NCBI GenBank assembly: GCA_034509925.1 | Contig: CM067537.1 | Location: 4,480,501 to 4,544,500 of the forward strand | DNA from: Hirudinaria manillensis | Lineage: Eukaryota > Annelida > Clitellata > Hirudinida > Hirudinidae | Length of the DNA: 64,000 nt | Reading direction: 5' to 3' | Shown here: positions 40,984-58,700 of the stretch, piece after piece | Position numbering within the stretch: position 1 is the first letter of the stretch | How the letters are laid out: each line of letters begins with the position of its first letter | The notes under the pieces: generated by a model | The model's input: the letters and a program-made list of their open reading frames with translations, nothing else | Database searches by the model: none | Told to the model about the DNA's origin: nothing | Translations under genes and position numbers: made by a program

Positions 40984-43900
40984 ATGGCGCAGTCGACAGG
41001 ATCGATGATGACCGAGATGAAACAATTGGTGGCGATGTTTCAGCAGCAAATATCGTCAATGAGGGAACAGATGCTCGAGGAACGGAAGATATACGATGAG
41101 CAGCTAAAGGACTTATTTACAAGATCCCAAACCTCAGGAGTACAGAGTTGTACAGCATTCGACACTTCGAACGAACTCTGGGAAGATTACGGGGCAAAGT
41201 TTTCTAACGTAGCAGCTCAGTCCGTCCCCGAAGAGAAACAACCGCATGTGTCTCTCAGCCAAGATCAGTCCACCTACAAGTTACGCAACACCCTGGCGGA
41301 ACAAGAAGAAACCGCCAGAGTAGCCAGGGAAACCGTTCATGGTTCACCGGCTCATACAGCAGTACAGGAAATCAAGACCACAACTTCAAAAACTAAAACA
41401 ACCCCGATCAACCGACAGATACAAGAGAGTTGTTTTAGATGTGGCAAAACCAACCACAAAGCAAACGCTTGCAAGAGGAAGGACCTGTTCTGCAAATTCT
41501 GCGACAAGACCGGACACCTAGAAATCGTCTGTCGGAAAAAGGCCAAACAAAGCCTTCAGGTAATCAAGCACTCGTCTGTACATCGGGTGTCCGGCACAGA
41601 ACCTTTAAAATACAAAGTGAGATTTCAGAACAATTACAGTTTTGAATTCCTAGTGGACAGCGGATCCAGAGACAGTTTTTGTTCAAAACTAGGCAAACCT
41701 GCGCTGAGTACCAATTCCACGGTCTACACCTCTGCGACAGGAGATCCCATCCAAATACTTGGATGCTTCACCATCCAAACCCTTTCAGACGAGCACCCAA
41801 AACGGGAAAGGCAGCTGCGGTTAAACGTCACATCAATTCCGGATCTCAACCTACTAGGAAGAAAAGCGCTGCTAGATCTAGAAGTCGATGTTACGGCTCT
41901 TATGAGAAACAAAGTACAAGTGGTATCCAAGGTACAGGATATCAATCTCAAACAAGCTTGCCAAAAGCTGTGTTTACAATTCGAGGAACTGTTCAAACCT
42001 GAATTAGGTTGCCTTAAAGATTTTGAATTAGACATTAAATTCAAGGCAGAAACCGAACCGATATTCCACAAGCCGAGAACGGTACCTTTAGCCATTCTCG
42101 AGGAGCTGGGCCAAACCTACGAGGCAGGAATAAAAAAGGGGCTATGGATACCCACCCAATTCAACAATTGGGGAACCCCTGTTGTCCCCATCAGGAAGCA
42201 ACTTCAAGAGGGACAAAGCAAGGCCAAGCTTCGAGTCTGTGGAGATTATTCAGTCACAGTGAATCCGCAGCTAGAACCGCATCGACATCCAATGCCTTTA
42301 CCAGAAGATTTAATGAGAAGGCTGGGTGGAGGACATTATTTCAGTAAGATTGATCTTGCAGATGCCTACCACCAGATCAAGCTATCTCTAGAGAGCCAGA
42401 AAAGATTAGCTCTAAGTACACATAAAGGAGTTCTTCTTCAAACTAGGCTCCCATTCGGAATTACATCGGCACCAGGTTACTTTCAAGAAATCATGGATAA
42501 ACTAACAAGCGATCTGGAAGGCGTCGCAGTTTATCTAGATGATATTTTGGTCAGCGGACTCTCCGCTACCGAACATCTTTGCAACCTAAGGAAGTTACTC
42601 CAACGACTCCAAGACAACGGTCTAAGATGTAACCTAAACAAGTGTCGATTTGCCCAACCTACAGTGGAATACCTGGGCCACACAATAACAAGGGATGGAA
42701 TCAAAGCAGGCCGACAAGTGGACGCAGTGGCAAAAATGCCAGTACCAACAAACGTACCAAACCTGAAGTCTTTCTTAGGGTCTATTCAATTCTACGGCAA
42801 GTTCATCCCAAATCTTTCAACAGTAGCAGAACCATTAAACCGCCTAACTCGGAAAGAAACTACATGGAGATGGTCAGGTCAGGAAGACTCAGCATTCAAC
42901 AAACTGAAAAGTCTACTGACGAAGGACGTAATGTTAGCACATTACGACAAAACACTACCAATCGGGATTTCATGTGATGCTTCAGAAGTGGGAGTAGGAG
43001 TTGTTCTGTTCCAGAGATACCAAGATGGCGCAGAAAGACCTCTTTTCAATGTCTCCAAGACATTGACGCCGACACAACGCAGATACAGTCAGATACAGCG
43101 AGAGGCATTAGCCATCATCTACGGGCTAGAGAAATTCCATAATTATCTCTACGGTAGAAAATTCATTTTGGTTACGGACCACAAACCTTTACTTTCCTTA
43201 TTCAATCCAAAAAAAGGAACTCCAGCTTTAGCTGCAAATCGCCTAGCCAGATGGGCGTTGACCCTGAGTCAATACGAATACACCATCGAGTACCGGAAAA
43301 CAACTGAGCACGGAAATGCGGATGCCCTCAGCAGATTACCGGCCGGTGAAGATCGAGAATTCGATAAGAAAGAAGAAACAGAGGATACTTCAACAGTGTG
43401 TACAATAAACACCATCAGTCAACAACTCAAACCTACTGATCACAAGGTGTTAGCAAAAGAATCCAGCAAAGATACAACTCTGTCAACCGTCATGCGACAC
43501 GTAAAGGAAGGATGGCCCAAAGTTACAACTCAAGAGGTAAGTCACTTCCAGAAACTGCAGGATTCTCTTGTCACACAAGGAGGATGTCTACCATACGGAT
43601 CAAGACAACAGACGAGTACAACCAACTTCCTACAGGAAGGTGCGCTGTGTTATGCACTTTACATGGGTCAAAAACGAGATAAGCAGCCAAAATGGATTCC
43701 GGCTACAATTATCAAAATCCGGGGTCCTAGAACGGTAGAAGTCAAAATCCACCCAAAAGGTCCGGTATGGAAACGCCATGTGGACCAACTTCGCGAACGG
43801 TATGAAGAATACCCGGATTTAGATCCAGGCGAAGAAACAGGACACTCGGCAAGAAGCTCCACCAACGAAGAACAGAGCAAGATTCCGGAACCCATTCCGT

Positions 43901-44019
43901 CGACAACCACCGTCGAACCAGCAGAAACACTTATCCCAAGACGTTCAGAGCGAATCCGCCAAAAGGCCTTTACAAAGGACTTTTCGGCCGGTGGGGAGGT
44001 GTTGCGGAGTGCAAAATAG
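40984..44019 (+). CDS. Gag-Pol polyprotein with capsid and integrase-core deletions
   Basis: A single 1011-codon frame. Residues 1-110: the Gag N-terminus (coiled coil, LWEDY, VPEEKQ, TYKLRN), jumping directly to ETARVARETVHGS, so most of the capsid region is absent. Two zinc knuckles follow near 150 and 170 (CFRCGKTNHKANAC and CKFCDKTGHLEIVC). Protease LVDSGS is near 223. Reverse transcriptase has LRVCGDY, FSKIDLADAYHQI, LPFGI and YLDD near 517. RNase H includes ISCDAS and VTDHKPLLSLF. The HHCC zinc finger and D,D-35-E core of integrase are missing: GGCLPYGSR is followed almost at once by the integrase tail (PKWIPATII, WKRHVDQLR). The start codon overlaps the LTR/primer-site junction and the stop lies 20 bp inside the 3' LTR. 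It cannot encode a complete integrase, so it probably moves only with help in trans. Confidence 0.9.
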   Translation: MAQSTGSMMTEMKQLVAMFQQQISSMREQMLEERKIYDEQLKDLFTRSQTSGVQSCTAFDTSNELWEDYGAKFSNVAAQSVPEEKQPHVSLSQDQSTYKLRNTLAEQEETARVARETVHGSPAHTAVQEIKTTTSKTKTTPINRQIQESCFRCGKTNHKANACKRKDLFCKFCDKTGHLEIVCRKKAKQSLQVIKHSSVHRVSGTEPLKYKVRFQNNYSFEFLVDSGSRDSFCSKLGKPALSTNSTVYTSATGDPIQILGCFTIQTLSDEHPKRERQLRLNVTSIPDLNLLGRKALLDLEVDVTALMRNKVQVVSKVQDINLKQACQKLCLQFEELFKPELGCLKDFELDIKFKAETEPIFHKPRTVPLAILEELGQTYEAGIKKGLWIPTQFNNWGTPVVPIRKQLQEGQSKAKLRVCGDYSVTVNPQLEPHRHPMPLPEDLMRRLGGGHYFSKIDLADAYHQIKLSLESQKRLALSTHKGVLLQTRLPFGITSAPGYFQEIMDKLTSDLEGVAVYLDDILVSGLSATEHLCNLRKLLQRLQDNGLRCNLNKCRFAQPTVEYLGHTITRDGIKAGRQVDAVAKMPVPTNVPNLKSFLGSIQFYGKFIPNLSTVAEPLNRLTRKETTWRWSGQEDSAFNKLKSLLTKDVMLAHYDKTLPIGISCDASEVGVGVVLFQRYQDGAERPLFNVSKTLTPTQRRYSQIQREALAIIYGLEKFHNYLYGRKFILVTDHKPLLSLFNPKKGTPALAANRLARWALTLSQYEYTIEYRKTTEHGNADALSRLPAGEDREFDKKEETEDTSTVCTINTISQQLKPTDHKVLAKESSKDTTLSTVMRHVKEGWPKVTTQEVSHFQKLQDSLVTQGGCLPYGSRQQTSTTNFLQEGALCYALYMGQKRDKQPKWIPATIIKIRGPRTVEVKIHPKGPVWKRHVDQLRERYEEYPDLDPGEETGHSARSSTNEEQSKIPEPIPSTTTVEPAETLIPRRSERIRQKAFTKDFSAGGEVLRSAK

Positions 44020-44209
44020 TTTTAAAAACTGTATATTTGTAAAAGGGCACTCAGTGTCTTTTAATATGCACATCTGTGCTGGGAATCGTTAAGCCAGTGT
44101 TGTTGTGTTGAGCTTTGTAGCATTCTTGGAAACCAATACAAGTCGTTCCCCCAATCTGTAGTTCTCTCGCGTTGTCATCACTTACTACGTTCCCAGTAAG
44201 AACGTAACA
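44000..44209 (+). repeat. 3' LTR of the gypsy-type element
   Basis: 210 bp, differing from the 5' LTR at about three sites (for example GCAAAATAG against GCAATATAG). It contains the polyprotein stop codon at 44017-44019. Confidence 0.93.
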
Positions 44210-44214
44210 CTATA

Positions 44215-51199
<6,985 letters not shown>

Positions 51200-54100
51200 A
51201 TGTTGTTTGCGAAACATTTCGTTCAATTCTTCGCTTTCCTCCTTCTGACGGTCGAAGGAAGAAGACCAAGATCAGGTAATGATGATAATGATGTACTTTC
51301 TTTTCTCAGTGGTTCATTCGTTCTAATGAATCTGTTTAAACGAAGTAATCACCAATCTCCAACGACGTCGCTTCCGTCTACGAAAAAATAAAGTTTTTAT
51401 CTGTCGCTTCAATATTAATTGCACGAGACGCAAAAATGTTTTGATATTTTGAGCTGACATCTCAGGATCTGTATCAAATTAATGACACACGCATTTATAA
51501 TACGTCGAGAGATGGTTCGCTTGAAGTTGAGCAGATCTTATGATGGGTGGCAAAGTCTGGAGGAGTCATTTCGTAAGGTTTATGTTTATTACTTGCAAGA
51601 AATAAACATAATTTAGATGAATGTTTATTGTTCCAACTTGCACGAGAAACTGGAATGCGGCAAAGAATTGTTAGATGACAACGAAACGTTGGCATCTCAG
51701 AGACGACCATCCTTGAAGACTTCTCATTGAATTCTGAAGCTGCAAACAGTTGTTAAAAATTCATCACGACTGACATGTACCTCTTTCCCGTCTCATCTTT
51801 CTTTCTTTCTTCAAACTTTCCAACTAAGAAATAAATAATAATATACCGCGATCATCACCATCATCAATATTCTCATATGGACTGAAAAAAAAACTTACTT
51901 ATCATGTCGATGTGAACATTTGTTTATCCCTTAATCAGTGTTGCATTCGGGCGTCCTAAAGGGAAACTCCTAGTTTGGATTTGGAGGGAAGAATCTGATT
52001 AAATTTTAGAAATCGCCTCAAAGTCTTGAGGTCTTGAATGAAAAACTGCTTCAAAACGAAACATCTTGTGCCATCCGAAATATGCAACAGGAGCACAATT
52101 GATCCAATTGACATACAAACAATACAAGCAGAAATACACGACCACACGTGCAAGTGTTTCAAACACCACTGGGGTCATCAGTCACTTAGGTGACCTTCGT
52201 GAATCGTTCAACCACAAGGTCTTGAGAATTAAAGGAAAGATTCGAATTCCATTTCCGCACGAGGCAGGTCTGCTGCCCTCGTAAAAGCGGAGTTCATATC
52301 ATTTACCAAGTCGTTACATTCGCATTACGTTGCTTGATAATTACGTTGTTTCAGATGGAACAAGTTTTTACTAATATTACTTATAATTTATTTTTTAGCA
52401 TTTAACACATTTAAATGGTTAATCAAATAATAAATAACATAACAAACGTGACATGGGTAAAATTCTAATTTTAAAATATCACTTATTTATGCTTAGAGTA
52501 TTTTCTTTTAGAGAATTAAATGCAAAAAATATTTATTTATCGGCGGAATTAACTTGGACTCGTTTTCTATTCCGAATGATAAATGGCAGTTAGAATTTGT
52601 TGTCCAAAAAAACACTATCAACTCCACGAGTATCACATTTGCACACAATTCTACACTTGATTCACAAGTTGATGCTACGAAAGAACATTGGAAAGTACAA
52701 GTGCTTATCTGTCAGGGTCCGCTGAGATCAAAGAAACGAAATTTGCTGCGGCAGGAAGAGATTAAGTTCGAATTGGAAAGAAATTTCAAATGTATTTGCA
52801 ACTTCTGGAGCTACATTTGGGAACGCATGAATGAATGAATGAATGAATGAATGAATGAATGAATGAATGAATGAATGAATGAATGAATGAATGAATGGAT
52901 GGATGGATGGATGGATGGATGGATGGATGGATGGATGGATGGATGGATGGATGGATGGATGGATGGATGGATGGATGGATGGATGATATTTTGTGAACTG
53001 CATACTCCTCTTAAATCAGACAGACATTTTTCATAAAACAGAATTAATAATGCAGGTTAAATCGTTCAGCAGACCAAAGTTAATGTAAAGGTTTAATGAA
53101 TTTAAAGCAGGGATTTGCAAGAATCTTTATTAAAATAAATTGACAGGGCACAGTAAAAAGAATAATATTAACATCAAGAATCAATATGAGACCGTTGTTT
53201 ATATCTCATCAATTGTTGATAAGGAAAGATGGCTATTATCGGATGTGTAAGGTTTTATGTGCTGGAATTGGTCAAGATGTGTTGCATCCGTGCAAATGTT
53301 TACAATCCGCTTCCAAATGACTTTTCCCCTGTTTACGTGACCTGCCCTTGAGCCCAAACATTTCTTCCATTTGTTCTCAGATGATGAATTCTGAGCACAA
53401 ATGTTCCTCTAAGTAGGATTTATTATGAGACGATATGACCAACTGCAATAATTATAAATAGCCACAATGACCAAACTAGTGAATGAGTGAATTAATGAGT
53501 GAGTGAGTCACTGAGCGAACGAACGAACTGGAGAGAGCGAGTAACATCCACAAATGAACAAGTACTTGCATCCTGGCTAAGTATTCCCGCTGGTCCCGAA
53601 GGGAAAGTTGTAAAAGTTCTCACGTCTCGTGTGAATATAAAAGAAGAACGTGATACCCCTTTTGACACTCCTAGGCATATTCCATCTAAGTGTGAATCCC
53701 ACTTGGTTACAATTTTCAATTTTTATCAATTCCTTGTTAAGTAAGGCTAACAATGGTTAAGGCTAACAATGGTTAAGGCTAACAATGGTTAAGGCTAACA
53801 ATGGTCTGAAGAGAAAGATGAACTTTTATGGATAACAAAATATTAAACACTACTTAACGTATGTTGTTTATATAATGAATGTTTCACCTTTTCTTATGTT
53901 GTACTCTTGTATTCTTTTGAAAATAAAGATATATCATTTTGACATATTTTAATGAATTTAATAATATTGAACTTGTTAAACTGGGTACATAATTAAATAT
54001 TGTTGTTCCAGTGCTTTTTTTATAGTAAAAATGTTCCACAATTCATCTTGCTTATTTTCTTATATTTACTAATATAAATGTAAATTTATTAATGCAAATT

Positions 54101-55137
54101 AATACAATAAGTACCACCAAATTCTTTTCATCATTAATAATAATATTATCAATTAGCTATTAGGTATTAATATTAATAGTAATATTATTGATATTAGGTA
54201 TTATTATTATTATTACTATTGGTAATAACAATTTATATATACAAATATATTTTAAAATTCAAAAAGCTAAAATGCCTTAAAATTAACTTAAAACTAATTT
54301 AATAATCTGGTTCAAAGAGCCTTGTTGTATAAAAACAGCACTAAATGAATATTAATACCACTTAATCATTTATAATTAACCTATTACTAACATTACTATT
54401 TATATGTCTTTTAAAATCAAGGTTTTTTATAAAAAAAAGTTGTAGGTCATAACATTTTTTTACCACTGCATTACATAGTAATAATTAAATAATAATATAA
54501 TAGTAATAGTAACAATAATAGTAATAATTAGAATTAATAATTAAAATCATTAACAGCCTGACCGTTAGAAAGGCTATTTGTAGATAAGATTTATCGGCCA
54601 CAAAAAACAATCAATGACCAACGTAATGTACACATCGTTTAAAATAAATCCTTGTGAAACTTCATCCTGAACTCTGAGACACAACCCTGTGGATTCCTTT
54701 GCAGACTTTGAACGATTTCGGTGCCATTTTGGAATAAAATTTGTAATCTCCGTTCCTTCAGACTCTGTTTATTTAGAATTTATTTACTCGACCACCCACG
54801 GAGACTGGGTCAATAAACTTCATTCTCCGGCGATGCACTTCCTTGCAATCCACGCATCTTGTTTACATCTGCCTGGGTTATCTTCCCAATCAAAGATCAA
54901 TTCTATGCCCCCTGCCTACCTCGCCCTTGTTTACCTTTTATCGGACATGATTATGCATTCCTCACTGCAGGTAATAATATACGGATCATCACGTAACAAC
55001 AATAACATTAATAAACAATCTAATAATGTCCAAATAGCAGTACTAGCACTAGTAATATTATATCGCAATATTATTATTGTTATTATCATTATTATTGTTA
55101 TCATTATTATTATTATAATTATTTTATTATTATTATG

Positions 55138-55168
<31 letters not shown>

Positions 55169-58100
55169 ATTGTAATACCACAGAAGTAATGCCATGCATG
55201 TAAACAATGGTGACGTCCTTTTAAAAGCATTTACATCCTTTCTAAACTTCCACTAATGAATGTTTCCTTCCCCCGTCAAACGTGTCTCCGAATTTATTGT
55301 TGTGCCCTCGTGTCTTTGTGTGTCTGTGCGTCTGTGATGTTGTATGTCTGTATGTTTGTTGCTGTTCTTGTTCTTGTGGTACTCTTGCAACGTTGTACTG
55401 TAGTACTGTTGTGCTCCCGGAATTTTGAAGTATTGGTGAAATGCATATGATTAGCGGCATCTATAAAAATTATTTTATAATCTTTTATTCCCAACAACAA
55501 CGACGACGACGACGACAACGACATTCATGACAATGACATGTATTTGATGTTAATGAGTTAACATTACAACCTTGGAAAACTTTATATAAGACTAATGACA
55601 ATAAGACTGTTTTAATATTAGGTCGTAAGAATTATTAGTAAAAGGTAACTTTTAAGTAGTAACAAAATCGTTTAATAATTATTTGTCACAATTTATAAAA
55701 ATAGAAATACAAGTTAAACAAAAGAATGGCTTTTGTGATTGATTAATAATTGATGGCTGAAATATTTCACAACCTGAAATGAAGATAATTGATTTATGTT
55801 AATTATTATTTAAGGTGAAATATTTTATTTATGGAACTGCCACCTTTTAACTCACCGGACTCTGGAAGTATCACCGCCACCCACTGTAATTGCCGACCTC
55901 ATCATCGTCGTCATCGTCGTCATCATCACTATCTGATACAATTGTATCATGAATCATTGATTAAGCAGCAAACTGCGTGAAATATAAAACTAGCAAATAA
56001 GATTTTAAATACACACGTGAATATTGAGCTACAAAGAGATCCTCATAGCGTCACGAACACAACAGAACAAACGAACGAACGAACGAACGAACAAAGCCAT
56101 GAACCGTGGACCACGTGACCAACCACGTGGAACAGCATAAAATCCTCGTTAAATTCAAATTCTTGCTGCCTTCCATCGGACCAGCGCCGTCTGCGAAACT
56201 CGTTGAATTTTATTTTTGAATTTGTTTGGAATTTAAATTTTTAAATCCAAAATTTTGATTTTCGATTTAATTTGTTTTAGTTAATTAATTTAATTGTAAA
56301 ATATTTACTATTACACATTAAAAACATTTTATTTTGTATGTTATTACTGCTAAATAATTATATCATCTAACATGTATAACATGTGTTAACAAAATAACGA
56401 TACCAACTAAATGTAACATTGTATAATTTCCCGATAATATCACATTATTGCCAAGCGATGATGATGATACTGATGACAGTGTTTATTATTATTATAAATA
56501 CACATTATAATAATAATTATTATTATTATTAGTATTATTATAAATACACATTATTGTTATTATTATTATTTTACTGTATTATTACGATATCATAATGGCT
56601 GAGATATTAGAATTGTTTATCAGAAAGTCCAATCTCAAAAATAGAAATTAAAAAAAATATTTCCATACATTCGTTCATTTTAAATCTGGCGTTAAATTTC
56701 TCAGTGCAAATATTTTTTCTCGTTTAATTTTTTTTCTTATGAATATTATATACAATATAATGTAATATAACATAATATAACGTACTGAAAAAGACAGGAT
56801 TTAATTTTAAGTCCAAATAAATAAATTCAATAAACGCAAAAGAAAACATTTGTTATTAAAAAATTAATTTAAAAACAGTATTTAAGTCGACCGTGAAATT
56901 CAGTCAATTGTGACATTTCCTCCCGTTTTCAACATGCATTAATTTCACGACATGCGGTAATTTTGGACTAATACTACTACTACGACGTCGACGACGACGA
57001 TGATGATGATGATGATGGTAGTGATGATGATGATGACGACGACGAAAGCGACGATGATGGACAAGCTAGTGGGCGCCGCTCAAAAGGCACGGTGAAAAAG
57101 CGGTTTGTTTGAACATCGGTTTGTTGATGGAGTCGTGTTTAAAACATTTGAGTGCTGATGATGATGACCGATGATGATGATGACGACGACGATGGTGGTG
57201 ATGATGATGATGATGATGATGACCGACGATGATGATTCAGTTTTTAGTGAATATTCAGGAATTCATGAATTTGGTATTTCCGTTACGAACATTATGAATT
57301 TTGATGAATAAATCTAATTTAAACCTAAAATTCTTTATAAAAACTCGAGCTGGAAGTCGTAATATTCCTTTTTGCGCGTCAATTTTTGCTTTTGCGACTC
57401 AAAAGAGTTGTGCTCTCTGACTCAATTTTTCTAATTGTTGATTAATTAAGTTAAAGAAATAACGATGAAGTCGACTGCTGTTCTTTGTCAAATAGGATGA
57501 AAAATTAGAAGAATTTCTTTGCGAATAAATGAACATTTCAAGTAATTTTTTCATTTTTAAACGTTAAAAATTAAAAAAAAAAGTTTGAAAAGAGTTAATG
57601 CAATTTGTGGGAATTACCCGAGAGTGGGTGAGAACAGCACCATCGCTTGTCAACGTTGGACAGTGATGATGGAGAAGAGGAGAAAATGACGACGACGATG
57701 GTGATGATGATGATGATGATGATGGTGATGATAATGACGATGACAAGGACGGTGATGGTGATGCAATTAAGGAAGGAAACGTTGACACTAACAGCCTTAC
57801 CTGAAGCATAGACATCTTTACGCAGAGATGTCGTGTTGGAGGTGTTGCGCACTTACGATTAAATGATTATAATCATTATTATTGATGAATTACCTACTCA
57901 TAATCATCATAGGCGTCATCATCATCATCATCATCTTCATCGTTATCGATTAGCGTTATGATGTTGTGTTGATAATGTTCTTGTATTTCTAATGTTGTTG
58001 TTGTGCTGTTGTCATGGTATTATTAAATTACTTTTTCCTTCGACTCGACATCCCTCGAGAGATGCGAATAGGAATTTAATAAAAAAAACACAGCGCTAAT

Positions 58101-58666
58101 TAAACCACGAAAACGTGCTTCTATTTATAGTCTTCATCATCAATAAATTTTCGTATTTTTCTCATCAATAAATGAGATGCTCGTATGATGTTATCGCCAT
58201 GGCAATATGATAATTAGCACGGTGATGATAATGATGAAGACGACGACGATGGCAATTGAGATCTTACGGCGTGATGAAGATTATGAGGTAATGAGTTTGT
58301 TGATGAAGTTATGACTGTTGATAGTAATCATCGCCATGATGACGACGACGACGACGACGACGATGATAATGTTATCATCGTTATATTATATGTTATGGTG
58401 ATGATGATGACGACGACGACGATGATAATGTTATCATCGTTATATTATGTGTTATGTTGATGGTAATGGTGATGATGATGATGACAAGGATGATGATGAT
58501 AATAATGATGTAGGTACCAGCTTAAGAGTGTCGGGACCGTAATGAGTGCTTGGAGAAAGTCTCTTAAATCAAACTCCGAGATTCTCCTGATTTACGAAGC
58601 TGAAGGGGGCTATAAAAATAGAAAAAAATACTGCTTAAAAGAAACAATTGGAATTATATAGTTGTA

Positions 58667-58700
<34 letters not shown>

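Larger units (their letters stand above)
40769..44214 (+). mobile_element. Ty3/gypsy LTR retrotransposon, internally deleted derivative
   Basis: This is a complete element from LTR to LTR (40774-44209) flanked by the 5-bp target duplication CTATA (40769-40773 and 44210-44214). LTRs are 210 bp, start TGTTG, end AACA, and differ at about three positions, so the insertion is recent. A primer-binding-site-like TGGCGCAGTCGACAGG follows the 5' LTR after one base (40985). A purine-rich GGTGGGGAGG precedes the 3' LTR. The whole internal region is one open frame. It sits about 190 bp past the nuclear-receptor stop codon, in the same orientation. Confidence 0.93.

Noticed and set aside
41339..42977. 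Several 60-120 codon frames inside the gypsy element
   Set aside because: They are shadows of the 1011-codon polyprotein in other frames or on the other strand.
54689..55189. 166-codon frame with a hydrophobic tail
   Set aside because: The tail is an ATT microsatellite. The upstream part has no Ig or other domain, and although it has a possible donor I could not join it in phase to any exon.
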